Part shown: one piece after another, positions 35,301 to 48,754 of the stretch
How the letters are laid out: each line of letters begins with the position of its first letter
Numbering within the stretch: the stretch's first letter is position 1
Assembly: GCA_024349245.1 (NCBI GenBank)
Contig: JALDNG010000049.1
Location: 1,415,001 to 1,479,000, forward strand
Reading direction: 5' to 3'
Source of the DNA: Neodontobutis hainanensis
Lineage: Eukaryota; Chordata; Actinopteri; Gobiiformes; Odontobutidae
DNA: 64,000 nucleotides
The notes under the pieces: model-generated
Told to the model about the DNA's origin: nothing
Databases searched by the model: none
What the model saw: the letters and a program-made list of their open reading frames with translations, nothing else
Position numbers and translations under genes: made by a program

Positions 35301-38300
35301 ACTTGAGAAGAAGCGTTCCTGGAGAAAATGTGTTGTTGAACAGCTGACACTTCAGTCAAACCACAGCTGATGGGAGTGCCCCAACACTATTTCAATCTGA
35401 TGAAATACCAAGTTACTATGTAGCCTGCAATGGTTTTCCTTTGGTGGTCAGCAGCTAAATGAGATCTGCCAGACTGGCTTCCCATTTCGCCTAAACTCTT
35501 GCTAATTTAGCTTAGCTTTAGAAAAATATAGTGTTTGGTCTTTAGTGGCACTACTAACTACAGAACCATAATTTGATAAAATATGGGTTTATCAATGGAT
35601 TTACACTGCCTACTACTGGAATACTCTTCTGCAAGTGCACACACTAAAGTGCAATTGGGATAACATTAAATTGTGCGGACAATTGAAGTGTTTAAACAGA
35701 ATATAAAATGTAAAGTTTTACAAACGATGATGGTCGCGCTAGCTAACAACAAACTAAATGCTGCTTTTATAGTAAAAAATACAATGTCTCGTGTGTTCAG
35801 TTTTTTGCTTTTAATTCGATTTAAAATGTCACTTTTAAACAAAGTAATAGTCTGTCAGACTAGACTTTGTATTGTGCTAAACTCTTGCTAACTAGTGCTA
35901 ATTTAGCTTAGCTTTACAAGAAATGATAAATTTAATGTTTTATCATTCTTTTGTGGTCTTTAGTGTGACTCTTAAGCAAAACTAATCAAAATCATTTCTC
36001 TAGAAATATGTGTTTGTATTGTGTCAGAAATAAAATGGGGCTCTTACTCAGCAGCAGCATCAGGTAAGTCTGTTAGCTCCTGTCCCTGTTCTGGCACACA
36101 CCAATCAATTTACAGAGAGTGTGATTAAAGAGTGTATATGTGCATGCTCAGTGAGATCTTCTATCAGTTCTCAGTGTGTGCACACAAAGCCTATTACTGT
36201 TGACACTGCGGAGTGTTCCACAAATCATGTGTTTTCTTTTTTGCCCTCAAAAGGCCCAGCTGAGGACAGAAGAAGCCAAGAGCCATTGCCCCTCCTAACC
36301 CTGTGTGTTTTCCTGAAGGAGGGCCAGAAGAAGAGCCCAGTTGCTCTAATGGAAACATCCGTGTCCCCAGTGAGACTGAGTGCGGAGCGATGCTTCTCAT
36401 CAAGGCTCCCTCACTTCATGTCTGTGCCTGTTAATGCAAAAACAGCCAGGACTAAAAATGAATGTGCCCTTTAAAACACCTTTGAGACTTTCTTTTTGAT
36501 ATAGAAACTTAATGTAATGAGTTTCTGTCTTTTTATACAGCTGTCTTTTTATACAGCTGCTCTTACCCTATCTTTAGAGACACAGACAAGACAGAGATTA
36601 AGCGGGCTATTTTTTATTCTAGGTCAGGTACAGGTGACAGTGAGAGAAAGGGACCATTAAATAATAAAAGGACACTTTAGGTGTGTCTCAGTCAGACTAT
36701 AGTGGCACAATGACAAAAGTATCTGTACATATCGAGGATTAAGTTTCATAATGGAAAAATGGAACAGCTTTTGTAACAATCATATAATTTCCTCGAATTA
36801 AATACCACAGTTATATCCATACCCCCGTTCCACTTAGGTTTTTGTTTGCCTTGGAAAGTATTTTGAGTGGAATCATGCATCATTCCCTAAATAGATCTGG
36901 CTAAGCATTAGACCTCTCAAAGTCTTCCTTCATCTGAATGACATAAACAATCATGGTTTGTGGAAAATAAATGAAGTGATCATGTTTCTTTTGAGACACA
37001 ATGTTATGAGCTGCAAGTTCTTCGATGACTTTACATTGTAAAATGTGAGGAACTTGATTCTAAATGGCTTTTTGTCAGCAAAGAAGAAAGTAGAGCTCAG
37101 GACACAACATTGATTACTTGAGCCTTTGTGGTGTAACACCGAGCCCTGTATTTAGTGCAAGGATGTCCTTAAAAGGGATGTTGCTCTCCTGTTACACATT
37201 TGTCTCAGTGAACATGGAAAACTTCACCTTGTTTCAGCACTGGACTAGTCTGGTGTTGTCTCTGTTACACTTAAGGGCCATGTACAATGCATTAATTAGA
37301 GAACACTAGAGCGCCTTGGCACCACTATTGTGCCACTATACAAGTTTGGTTTTGGGAAAAAAACAAAGAAAAATAGTTTCATATGTATATGTCTGTACTT
37401 TCTGACTGTAAATCACATAACATCCCCATAACATCCCCATTCACTGTTTTCCTAGGCTTGCTTACATCAAACATAAGGCATTTGTTACATTAAAAAAAAA
37501 GAATAGTAGCCTACTTATTAACCAATATTTATTATGTAATTTGTAAAAAGTGTCAGGTATTTTTGTTAAATGTATTTATTTGGTAGGAACTTGTTTATAT
37601 CCCGTCTCTTACTTTTTTAATGTGTATGATGTGTGTAATAATGTCATTACAAGTTATAACTAAGCTTAATGAAAAACTTAGCATCTGCATTCCCCAAAAA
37701 TGGCATGACAGACCAAACATTACGGTCAACCACAACCACAAGGTCTGAAGCCGAGCAGATAATCTCACCTAGAAAAACAAAGAAATTGATATTGACCAGC
37801 TGCTTGGTCTAGGGGTGATTCGATTGGCTTGCTGCGGCAGAGAGAATGATGATTAGTCCTCCCTGGTGTCCTGTTCCACTGGGAGCCAGGCTCAATGTCA
37901 CCACTGATTGGATCCTCTAATCTCATTCTTTGGAAATGAAATCTAAAGTAGGGAGTAGCCTTTGCCATGTGCCACAGATCCTTGTGTGTCCCTTGCTTCC
38001 GTTCTCTGTGTTTTTGGCCAAATCCAGTGTGGATTCAATACACACTGGATTGGCCAGGCATCTGGATCTTTGACAGATGCTTGGATATCACACACATTCT
38101 CTTAATTGCAAGTACCACATGAAGGAACTGGGGCAAACAACACATGATACAGTGACATAGGAACAAGAATGTATTTAAGCCTTCAATATGTATATACTAC
38201 TTTACCTAATATTTTTTGTGTAATGTCTATCTTATAGTTACTGAAGATGCTTTAGTGATATATGTGTATGTGATGTGTACTTTTGTAAGACAGAACTCCA

Positions 38301-40144
38301 CCCACTCAGTAATGGAGTTTGTGACAGTTGGTGGCTGATATCCTGTTGTCCATTGAAAAGATGCAGTGTCCGCTTAAATTTGGTTGCCAAATTGCGCATG
38401 GAGCTCATGCTGTTTACACATTTTAAAAGGGTCTATAGGGTTACAACACCAGATTATACCAGAGAGCTGCTTACACAGAGCCAGGAAGGTTGTGTCTATG
38501 ACGTGGCCAATAATAAAAGAGCTATAAATAATATTAAAATATATCAGACTGTCAACAAACATACTTCAACATTACCAATATGGCTATTTTGGACAATGAT
38601 CAAACAACAAGAATTTAAATCCAACTTCTTTCCTCTTTATTACTGCTGTCTTGTCAGTCCCGATTCTGGGAGTTGAGTGTTGCTCTGATTTTGTTATGCA
38701 TTGGTCACTCCTTTATTTGGTTGTAGAACATAATAGTGCTGCAGAATCAACACACACAAGCACTGCCTCCCATAGTAGTCCTTATGCTTCAATGAATGTT
38801 AATATGTCATTTACCAGACAATCAAACATGAACACATAAAGAGAAAGACACAAATACCATGAGGATTTTTTTCTAATCTGATTAATTAAAATTTGGGTTC
38901 GCCGTGCAGCCCCATCAAAAGTCAAATCCCATTCACAGAAAAGTGTGTTAGTAAGCAGCTGCGAATGGCCAGGCGCATGACAGCCTAAGTTACAGATGCT
39001 GTGGTCTGAACCGTTTCTCGGACAAGCCTGCATCAAGGGATGTAGTGAATGAATAAAATCCATGTTGCTTGGCAGTAATCGGTGCACTAAACTCTCTTGT
39101 GTAAATGTGTGTAACTGGAGTGAGCTGCTGCAGCGCCAGTATATTATATTGTCAACAAAACCATAGACATCTCCATCCCCAATATTAGCACAGGGTAACT
39201 GCAATTTTGGGATACTGACTGACGTATTTGACAACAACCAAAATAAATACGTATGTAGGTAACTGAGGATCAAATGATGGTCCTTGGTGTATAAACATAT
39301 TGGCTGACCAACCAAGACCAGTTTGGTGGTAACCTTTCAATGTGTCTCCTCTCAGCTGCCCTCATAAACAAGCCCCACTCCAGTACTGTATCCCCTGTCC
39401 TAGATCTCCCATTGGCGAAGGGACACCTGTCTATATATATTCTTTCATTAAGGGTGATCCAGGGTAAACATATGGTCGCACAATTTAGTTTCAAAAGCAG
39501 AGCAAGAATAGCAATTAGATATTTTGAAAGTATTATGTGAGTGTGTTGTTTTACTAACTGGGGGATAATAAATAATATCAAAGTGAACACATTTTAAATA
39601 TACAAGAGAGGAATATTTTTTGAGTAGAAAGTGCTGTTTATAAATGGAGTTAAGGAAGCTACATAAAGTGTAATGGTAAACAAGATGTGTGACAGTGCAG
39701 CCATCCAAGTCCTCAAGTGTTTAGAGCCAACAGGACGCATAAAGTAGGTATCACTTTTGTTTCCTGGCTCTGCTTCTCTGACCTTGATCAACGCACAGAC
39801 ATATAAAGGTCAGCTGCACTAATAACAGAGCAGTTACTGGCTGAGCTAGAGCATAAATATAGTCTGCCGCATGGATAACAAGCAGAATGGATGTCAACAC
39901 ATTATTTTCAACATGAACAAGATGATGGTATAAGTTACTTTTTTTTTTTTTTTTGCAGTATTGACACACCCTTCTGCTGTGAGTATAGTCTTTCAGCAGG
40001 CACGAAGAATGGAAAAGGCCTGAATCTTTGCCAACATATTGTACCTGCTGGAATCTCCTATTCCTCCCGAGTGTCATGAGACTCTCAGCTGTCAACCATA
40101 GAGCCAAACAGTGTTGGCAGGTGTGTGTCTCTTTGTGTACGAGT

Positions 40145-40177
<33 letters not shown>

Positions 40178-43100
40178 TTTTGCAGTTTGACACATGAGAC
40201 TATTATTAACTGTAAGAAATAAAAAAACAACAGTGTTATAAGCTAACAATCCCAGTCTTTATCATTATTTTTACGATGGGCTTATGGGTTAAATAATTTA
40301 GCTCTGACTTGCAACAATTGGAGAAAACATTCATGTGTATGCATGTTAGCTAGTTCATAGATATCTCAATCCTGTCCTGTTCAATGGAAGTTAGATGTAA
40401 AATTGCAGAAGTAACTGAAATAATAAATATTAATTATAGGTAGAGAATAAGTTAATTTGATTTAGTAGTTGATAGTGGTCATAAATAAGATTAGAAAAGA
40501 ATAACATTTATGTGTTATTAACCTAACGCCTGTGGCTTACACACAGCTGTTATATGAGTGTGTGGCATGTGGGAAGTGCATTGCTTTGTTCGTTCCATTA
40601 GCATTTATGCATTAGTATTGTAGGAACCTGGGGCCAGTACTGTCAATGTAACAAAATTTAGTCCTCAGGAGTATTTATTGTGTTGTTGTCATTTGGCAAC
40701 TGGCTGCATTAAAAAGTAAGTGGGGCCTTCACCATCTCATTGTCCTGCTCTTATGCAACCATCATGTTATCAAAATTACATAATTAGCTAATTAAATCCC
40801 GTTGCACTGTTTTTTATTCATGGTCATTCTAAAAGACAGACCGACCTCACAGTGAAAAAGGCACTGCGTGAGTTATATTCAAGGATCAATGTAAAACTTT
40901 TTGACTGATGATATCTTTTTTATGTAAATGTAATATTACCTTTTTCTTGATGTTTTTATCTGACAATTGACAAAAGGTTACTTTAACAAAATTGTTATGT
41001 GAATGTTATGGTTAGTACAGCTTTACATCTTTATATAGACATTATATAGCAACTTGTTGTTGGCTAATTTGTTATATATTATATATATTAATCCACAACA
41101 TAATAATTTACTTTAAATACAGATATCATGCAAGACATTATCATAATACACCTTAAAACATTTTAAACGTATAGACATACGCCACTTAAGATCTGTGATT
41201 TTGACAGCAACTCTGACATATTCTCTTCTCTAAATAACAGACTTTGTCCAGACTTTGTCCAGACTGCGCACACTTCCTTCTGAGCAGTAAATATGCCTGT
41301 GATTGTACAGTTCTCTAAAATGAATGGGCTCTATGTGACAGTGAGTGACATAAACCAGGGATGTTCCTTTGAAAATATCGGTGTGTTTTAGTGATTCATT
41401 CGGACGTTTGTAATATGTGATCTGGCCTGAACTATTCTACTTGAAATCTAAAAATAAAGCAGTTTCTTTCCCAAAAACAATAGATACAGTTGGTCAAAAA
41501 CGTGTCAAATGTTGCCATACGTAGCTGATGAGTTGTTTATGTTTTTATTCACCTATCTAATGTGAAGGTCATGTTGATGAGCTTGTTGTTGAAAAGCCAA
41601 TTGTGGGGAAGGTGCCAGAGAGACGTCATCACCAGCATTGACAGGATCCCTCTGGCCCAACCCATCAGATGTCAATTTCTTTGAAATGCTGCCTCTACAG
41701 CATACTAAACAGCCCACATCTGTGGAGGTTTTATCACAGAGGTTTCACAAGATTAACAAGGACAGTAGAAAAACTAAGAAATAGTCAAATTAAAAGTGAT
41801 TATCAGTAATAGGCTGATCCACTTGTCTTATATTAAAAACCCTCTGCAGAGTTTTTGTAAAATTTGTGAGTAAATATGAGTTAGTATGAGTTTCCTTACT
41901 TAAAGTTCTTGAAAACTTTGAAATATGTGTAATCTTTCAGGCTCCAAGCTGCAACTTTGTGACAGTTTCATTGACAAATGTGGAAAATGCCCAGAGGCTG
42001 CATCCACTTCCTATGTAGAGCCAAATCAAATCGGCTCACTGCTTCCCCTGTCTGATCAATAGCTCCTGCCTGACTATGTCACATCATGGCAAAAACAAGC
42101 GTGGAACAGAAAATGAACTGCCTTTGCTCATAATAATGTCTAACATAGACATGAAAAAAATTGTGTAAGCTTTATCAAAGGTTTTAGAGATCCAGTTACT
42201 TCCTGCTTCATAGTGACATAGATAGACTCTGTCAGTGAAAAAGTTGAAGTCTGATGAAAGGAAGTCAGAAAACAATAATGTATAAAATTAAATTGCTCTG
42301 TTGTTATTCCATCAAATAGTACAATATTGGAGGTGACATTTTAATGCATTATAAATATCACCTGTTAATGTTTACCCATTATGCTTTTCATCATTAGGAT
42401 TCTGAGATTAGAATACGCTTCTTTTCCACAGTTTACTCAAAGACTAGGAAAAGAGAATGAGGCATTCTTTCCGTTGCTGTGATTGAAAATGACTTCCAGC
42501 AGAGCACACTGATAAAGCACAGTTTTAAAGCAGAGTTTTTCACAGAGTGGACTGACTGCCGCACTTTGGTGAATTATAGCAAAAATGGTGCCAGCTCTGA
42601 CAGCTAGCAGCTTGGAATTTGGACCCAAATTAGAATAGTAGCATGTGTCCCCAGTGAAAGACTCCAGATGTCTCCTGTTTTGGAAAAAAAGATTGTCAGA
42701 TTTATTCAAGCTCATGTAAACATAGATCAAAAAGACAATGTCATTGTTAAATTTTTATTAAAAATGAGAGGACATGACAGTTTTCAACAACTGCAATATC
42801 ATACAGTATTTGCAATCTAATTTACAAAAGATAAAAAAAAAATCTGTACACTCTCACTGGAAAGTGGGAAGACCCTGGTAGAAAAATAAAGACCTAAGAC
42901 AGGAGAACGCAGATAAGATGTAATAAACACGTAATTTTATTCTTGATGTAATTAAAGCATGGATGCTTTACCGAAAGCTACACTTCTAAAAACGTTGTTG
43001 GTGTAAGACTAAAGTGCTTTATATTGGTAATCTGAGACAGTATTACTGTATGTAATAAAATTGAAACTGAAGACAAAGCAAGGGTCCATTCAGAAATGAC

Positions 43101-44488
43101 ACATAACTTCACAAGACCCACAGAGGTGAATTTTGAAGGCGAAGTAATCCCAATCTGCCGAGCTGAAACTATGTCATAGTCTGATAATGAATAAAATAGG
43201 TTTCATATCAACTTTTGTGTTAGTTAGGATTGTCTCTTAAACACTATCAACAACATTTGGCTTTGGGTAAGAAAATAAAGCATTTTTTTATATTTTTGCA
43301 TGGAAGAAAGTGCAACTAAAGCTTTTGAAAACACACTGATAGTCTCATGCTTGTTTAAAGCTAAGAATAACTTTATAGGCTGAATTTGAAATCTCAAAAA
43401 AAAAAAGAGAGAAAAAAAGCACACTTTTAATAAAGAATAAATACCTTTTTGGCTCCTAGATTTTGTTCTACAAATACAATATGTAACTTAGCAGCACTTA
43501 TCAACATTCACTTGTTTCCAGCTCAGCTTCTACCACTAAACTGTATTGCACATTGAAAGGTGTAGTAGTGACAGTACTTTGTTTGCATAGTGGTTCGCCT
43601 CGTATTGCTTGTTCCTGTGACATCTAATGAAGTGTGTGCTTAGTCAAAAGACAAGACCTCTCAAGTGTCCAGAATTTCTCTCCCGGGGCCGAGGCGTTTG
43701 TTAAGGCGCACGTAGAAAGAGATGCTATACTTAGACTTGATGCTTGAGGAGTGTGTTGTGTGTGTTATCTGTGTTTTTTTTTATACTGTGTCACGCAATC
43801 AATGCAACCCCACAAGACCACCATTACTCTGACTGGATGCAAGGCTTTATGGTTAAGAGACCAGCTCATTAACAGACTTACTGATGCGGGTGGCTTATAG
43901 TTAGTAATAACAGGTTCAAATGTCAATTGGCATTTAAATGAATGATTAATTATTACTCTGTTTAGCTTGTTGTAAGCTAAAACTGACACTTAACACACTG
44001 TAGCTTATAAATCTGTTATGAACATCATTTTACCAGATAAACTGCAAATTGCTCTATTAATCTATTTTTCTAAAAAAATAAAAATAAGCTGGTTATTAAT
44101 TAGAAGCCATTTAGAATTCATCCATTGAAATTAAATCAACATTCACACTATTTTAGCTCACTCCATGGCAAATGTATGGTCACCTAATGTTGTGTTATAA
44201 CCAAACCTTTGGCATCAAGTAAGCTAAGATTAATTTGAAGTGAGAAGAGAATCTTTCGAATGCATGCATTTCTATGTTCAAGTGTTGGTCAAATGATTTA
44301 AACAGTATTTGAAACCTAATAAGTAATACTTTTTAAAAGGTTGTGTACACTAAAGACACTGCCCACTAGGTCTAAGTGTGCCCCATTTAGTTCCACCGCC
44401 CCTCCAAGCCACTGATGGGTTTGACCAGCCACAGCACAACAACTACAGTGCTCAGGACCAAAGTTTAAACTAACTGTGACATACCCCT
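32386..44488. other. Gene-poor stretch between map2k6 and kcnj2
   Basis: About 12 kb with no splice-supported gene. ORFs of 60-180 codons occur (for example 36121-36474, 38782-39315, 33969-34178) but have no recognisable domain. It contains the (GT)n at 40146. The kcnj2 3' UTR should occupy the right-hand part; a reversed AATAAA is at 42754-42759. Conserved enhancers are possible, as in the gene deserts around mammalian KCNJ2, but cannot be seen from one sequence. Confidence 0.5.
40146..40177. repeat. (GT)n microsatellite
   Basis: Sixteen perfect GT repeats. Confidence 0.95.
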
Positions 44489-45802
44489 TCATATTTCTGA
44501 TTCTGCTGTCAAAGGCCTTTCCTCTAATGTCAAAGAGTCCAGATTTGGATCACAATCTGACACTAGGTCTGTGTTTGTGTCATTGAGGGCGTCCATTTCT
44601 ATGCACCTTGTCTCCTTGGCTTCCTCCTCATCAAAATCTTCCTCCATCTCTACTTTTTCCAGAGCCACCTCATTCTCATAACAGAAGGAGTTCCTGGAGC
44701 TGGCGGTGGACTTCTTCTCGGCTAATTCCCTGGCGCTGCAGTGCGGAGTGCTGGGAACTTCATAAGTGTTTTCAAAGCGGGAGTAGTCCACTTTGTAATA
44801 GTTTTTTTCTTCAAATAGCACTGGCTCAAAGCGGTGACCCCAAAGGATCTCACTAGCTACATAGGAGCTTCGACACTGAGTAGTCATGGCAGTAGCCTCA
44901 ACCATGCCCTCCAAAATCACAACAATCTCAAACTCTGATGTCTCCAGCTCCTGTTTATTCATCTCGTAGAACGGGCTGTCCTCATCAATCTCGTGCACAA
45001 TAGTGATTGGAGAAACCAGGAAGATTCGGTCGATGCCACTATCAAAGCCTACATCAATGTCCACCTGGTCTAGAGGGATGAACTCTCCTTCTACTGTGGT
45101 GCGAGACTTTAGGAGCTGGGCCCGGACATGGGCCTCTACCAGGTGGCTCTTCCTCAAGTTCCCCACACGCCACATTAGGCACAGTTTACCATCCCTCATG
45201 GCCACTGTGGCATAGTGGCTAAACACCAGTGTCTCATTCCTCTTTTTGGGCTTGGCCATTTTTGCCATGACAGCACCAATGATGAACGCGTCAATGATGC
45301 AACCCACAATGCTTTGTAAGACAACCATAAATACAGCAACAGGACACTTCTCTGTCACGTAGCGATACCCATAGCCGATGGTGGTTTGGGTCTCCACTGA
45401 GAATAAGAAGGCAGCGGTAAAGCTGTTCACATTAGCTACACATATTTGAGTCTTATTCTCTAAGTCCCCGTATGTAAATGCCACTAGCCAAAAGACAAAG
45501 CCAAAAATCAGCCATGACAGCAGAAAAGAAAGGCAGAATATGAGCAGCATCCATCGCCAGCGAATGTCCACACAAGTGGTGAAGATATCAGCCAGGTAGC
45601 GCTGGCCCTTCTCGCTCATGTTGATAAACTGCACATTGCAATGGCCGTCCTTACTGACAAAGCGGCTCTGATGTTGGCGCTCGTTGTGCACCTTGTTCAT
45701 GTTGCCATTTCCGTAGCCATTTGGGACGACTATGGTGGCCAGCTTCATGCCGTCTTCCTCAGAAGACACAATACTGTAACGATGGCTTCGCACGCTCCCC
45801 AT
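44489..45802 (-). CDS. kcnj2: Inward-rectifier K+ channel Kir2.1
   Basis: A single coding exon of 437 aa (human 427). It starts MGSVRSHRYSIVSSEEDGMK and matches Kir2.1 throughout. Features in order: cytoplasmic N-terminus; M1 (WMLLIFCLSFLLSWLIFGFVFW); pore loop with filter TTIGYGYR; M2 with the rectification aspartate in GCIIDAFIIGAVM; and the large cytoplasmic domain with PIP2-binding basics (PKKRNETL). The C-terminus keeps the ER-export motif FCYENEV and the PDZ ligand ESEI. Kir2.1 sets the resting potential in muscle, heart and neurons and works as a homo- or heterotetramer in the plasma membrane. The variable acidic region near the C-terminus is longer than in mammals. A 5' UTR acceptor lies at 46038 and a probable first exon near 48 kb. 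Confidence 0.97.
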   Translation of the reverse strand: MGSVRSHRYSIVSSEEDGMKLATIVVPNGYGNGNMNKVHNERQHQSRFVSKDGHCNVQFINMSEKGQRYLADIFTTCVDIRWRWMLLIFCLSFLLSWLIFGFVFWLVAFTYGDLENKTQICVANVNSFTAAFLFSVETQTTIGYGYRYVTEKCPVAVFMVVLQSIVGCIIDAFIIGAVMAKMAKPKKRNETLVFSHYATVAMRDGKLCLMWRVGNLRKSHLVEAHVRAQLLKSRTTVEGEFIPLDQVDIDVGFDSGIDRIFLVSPITIVHEIDEDSPFYEMNKQELETSEFEIVVILEGMVEATAMTTQCRSSYVASEILWGHRFEPVLFEEKNYYKVDYSRFENTYEVPSTPHCSARELAEKKSTASSRNSFCYENEVALEKVEMEEDFDEEEAKETRCIEMDALNDTNTDLVSDCDPNLDSLTLEERPLTAESEI

Positions 45803-46037
45803 TCCTTTTGTCTGGGAGGGCTGGGCCAGTTCTGCTTTGGAGAACAGTCTAAGTTTTAGATAGAAGCGTTGGAGAAACAGTTTTGAATGATCCAGGGGAC
45901 AAACTTAAGCAGAAATGTTTTCAGCAGGAGCGAATCCTGGGGGGGGCAGGGGTCATCGGGCCTGTGATTTTGAGGACTCCTGGTGATTTTAGTCACTCCC
46001 TTTTGACAGCTAATCTGGACCTCATCAGTGAAGTGGG

Positions 46038-47744
46038 CTGTGGAAAAAACACAGAGAAAGAGTTTTAAAGTAATTGGCAGGAAGAAAAGCAAAGATCACT
46101 GTGGGAGAGTGTGTGGTTACCTGCAGTTTAAATAATTCACTGTACACTCCAGTTTGTGCCATTGTCCTGACACTTACGAACAAACATTGTATAATGTATA
46201 GTGTACAGTTACAAGAAGAAGGAAATATGTTAGGCAAGCCCGATCAGGAGTGGATTGGACATATTTCCGTCAAAGTGGGAAAATATGTTTACCTTGCTCA
46301 ACGTAAATATTAATTAGGAAGCTTGGTCCATGGAGAGCTGAGTCAAATTACAGCTCAGGTTCACATTAACAGTGTGAGCAACTGGAACAAAGATGACACA
46401 TTATACTGTATGTACCAGCTTTGTGTACACAGTGAGATGTATATTGTGTCACGTTTTCCTAAATGAATGCATTACAGTCTATTACCTTACAGGTAATGTG
46501 CCCTCTTACCATTAATATATAAATAAAAAACGTGTACAATCTGGATTCTGCTAATTCATTAAACAGGACTGAATGAACCACACAGACGCACTTTGCTCAC
46601 TTTCTCTGAACTTAGCTGTAACCTTGCATAATATGTAATAGAGGACAGCTAAATTAGAAAAGCTATTGACTTGTGTAAGAGGCTTGAAAAGTCAGTTAAA
46701 ATGTAGCACCAGAGGCTATGAAAGGCCATGCTCAGTCAGACATGGCCTAACATACTTTTCAAAAACAACATGCTCAGATTAAAAAATATACACTGCATTT
46801 ATTAATGAAAAAAAAAACAATGCACAGTGGGCTGACTGTAATGCCAATAATAAAGTGTCCCTCCACAATAAAGCAGACTTCATAATGCTTTAAAAAGGTA
46901 CATTTTAGTAAATATCACTTTATAATTCTGGCCGACATTTAGAACTCTAACCCTCTGTCCCAGGCCTAATAGTGATTCTACTAGCAGTATTTTTGTTTGT
47001 CTTCCTTCGGGTGAAAAATAATGCTCTATATTATTGGCCCCACTCCTTCCTCGTCAGAGATTCTTTCCTTAAGCTTTGAACTACCTCCTATGCATTTGGA
47101 AGCACCTGTCTATTTACTATTTATTAATGTTATTTTAAAAGGCTCCTCTGTCCTATGCATTTTTTAATCTCTAATTTAAATGTTTTAATTGTTAAATAAT
47201 TATCGGAAAGTTTATGCTCCAATGTGTGTTCACTCTCTAACTGAATGTATGTGTACTCTACATTATATACTAAACTAACCCAAACAGTTTATTATTACAA
47301 ATACACTTCAAAATGTTTCACTCAGACTCTACATGCAGTATACTACAATACTGTGTTTATTTTACAAGACTGGTAAATGTATTTATAACAAAACAGTATT
47401 TGGGCAGTGATCTAGCTTCTTTCCAATAAAAGAGTGGTCCATCAGACTGTTATCTCTGAATGTCTCTGCTTCATCATTTGTTGCTGCAGGTTGGTAAATG
47501 GTCTAAACGACCTGTGATTGTGTTTGTTTTGCATGTGTTCTCAATTTGAGTCACAGCAGCAGCTGAGGCGGATGGAAACTGGTTACATAAAACTGCTCTA
47601 TTTTTTATTACACTAATCAATAACAAAAGCCAATCATTGTGCAGATGGTACTTCTTGTTAACAATTTTAAGTCTAATATTTTATAGATAAAATGTATTCT
47701 TATTTTATTTATGGAACCTAACCACGTAAAAAACAGCATGTGAG

Positions 47745-47835
<91 letters not shown>

Positions 47836-47984
47836 TTTTTATAACGCATCACACAATAATAATTTCTCTTTTTTTTGTTTAATAATTTCAAACTGAAGTT
47901 TCAAAGAATGCTAAATTGGGTTTATTTTACCAACCTGTTATCCGCGTATTGTTTTAATGATTCCCATGGTCCATCTTCGCTTAC
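46038..47984 (-). other. Inferred kcnj2 5' UTR intron
   Basis: The acceptor GTTTTTTCCACAG on the gene strand ends at 46038, 236 bases before the start codon. The only well-formed donor with a GC-rich upstream exon is TATGAA|GTAAGC at 47984. The interval is AT-rich, holds the (AAT)n tract and shows no other gene. Confidence 0.5.
47746..47835. repeat. (AAT)n microsatellite
   Basis: About 30 uninterrupted AAT repeats. Confidence 0.95.
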
Positions 47985-48240
47985 TTCATAAGTCTCTCTT
48001 GTTGTTGCTGCAGCTGCTCTTTCACTTTGTTCGCGGAAGTTCCCGCCAGACGTTGTGAATGGTGCCATCACCCTTCCCAGTGATACTGAGCTGAATATTT
48101 TTTTTAGGTCTTGCAAAGACAGACTTTAAAACACGTGTACTTGTGCCCGCCCCTTGTCTAAATGCTGACCAATAGTGCGCCGCAGCGCTTGTTCGCGGCT
48201 TTGAGGACACACAGCGCGTGTGTCCGGTAAAACAAAAGAA
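47985..48240 (-). promoter_or_regulatory. Probable kcnj2 promoter and non-coding first exon
   Basis: A GC-rich island on an AT-rich background. On the gene strand it has an inverted CCAAT (ATTGGTC), a GC box (GGGGCGGG) and an E-box (CACGTG), then a leader ending in the donor TATGAA|GTAAGC. The 61-64 codon ORFs here are by-products of the composition. It lies between kcnj16 and kcnj2, on the kcnj2 strand. Confidence 0.55.
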
Positions 48241-48575
48241 AACTGATTATTTTAAACTCTAAAACATTAATACGCTACTTTGAGTCTGGAAGCAGCTCGA
48301 AAGGGAGACTGAGTGTTATCTAGTAAACTGGTAAATTAACTCCTTTACATTATGGCGTAGGCTACACATGTCTAATCTGATCCTACACTTTTTACCGCTC
48401 GTTTTGTTTTAAGTACAGTATGTGAACACAAGGTGGCACTATGGAGCTGCAAAACAACTTAAAATACACTACTGCAGTCTACATACCATTAGGGTACAAT
48501 ACATAGGCTACATCTTAAGAAATTGGCATTCCATGTATTTACAATTGTCCCAGAATGCTATTGATTATTTAATAT

Positions 48576-48581
48576 TTTATT
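48576..48581 (-). terminator. Candidate poly(A) signal of kcnj16
   Basis: TTTATT on the + strand reads AATAAA on the gene strand, 174 bases after the stop and about 340 bases upstream of the probable kcnj2 promoter. Confidence 0.5.
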
Positions 48582-48754
48582 CTGGTAAACAACCTAAAGC
48601 ACTGGCAATAATGCATATATTACATCACATAGTTTTGCTGTATTGTGTTGCTGCTACAGACACTTTACATCTGTCATAACTTTATCAAGACAAAGCATGC
48701 AAGTCACATTCATATAGCATATCACAACAATGTCCTTAGCCTATAGTGTTGTGT

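Noticed and set aside
36121..36474. 117-codon ORF in the gene-poor stretch
   Set aside because: No domain, no splice context and no hydrophobic or repeat pattern typical of a protein; probably chance.
38782..39315. 177-codon - strand ORF
   Set aside because: Long for AT-rich DNA, but no recognisable motif, promoter or splice site; composition looks like translated non-coding DNA.
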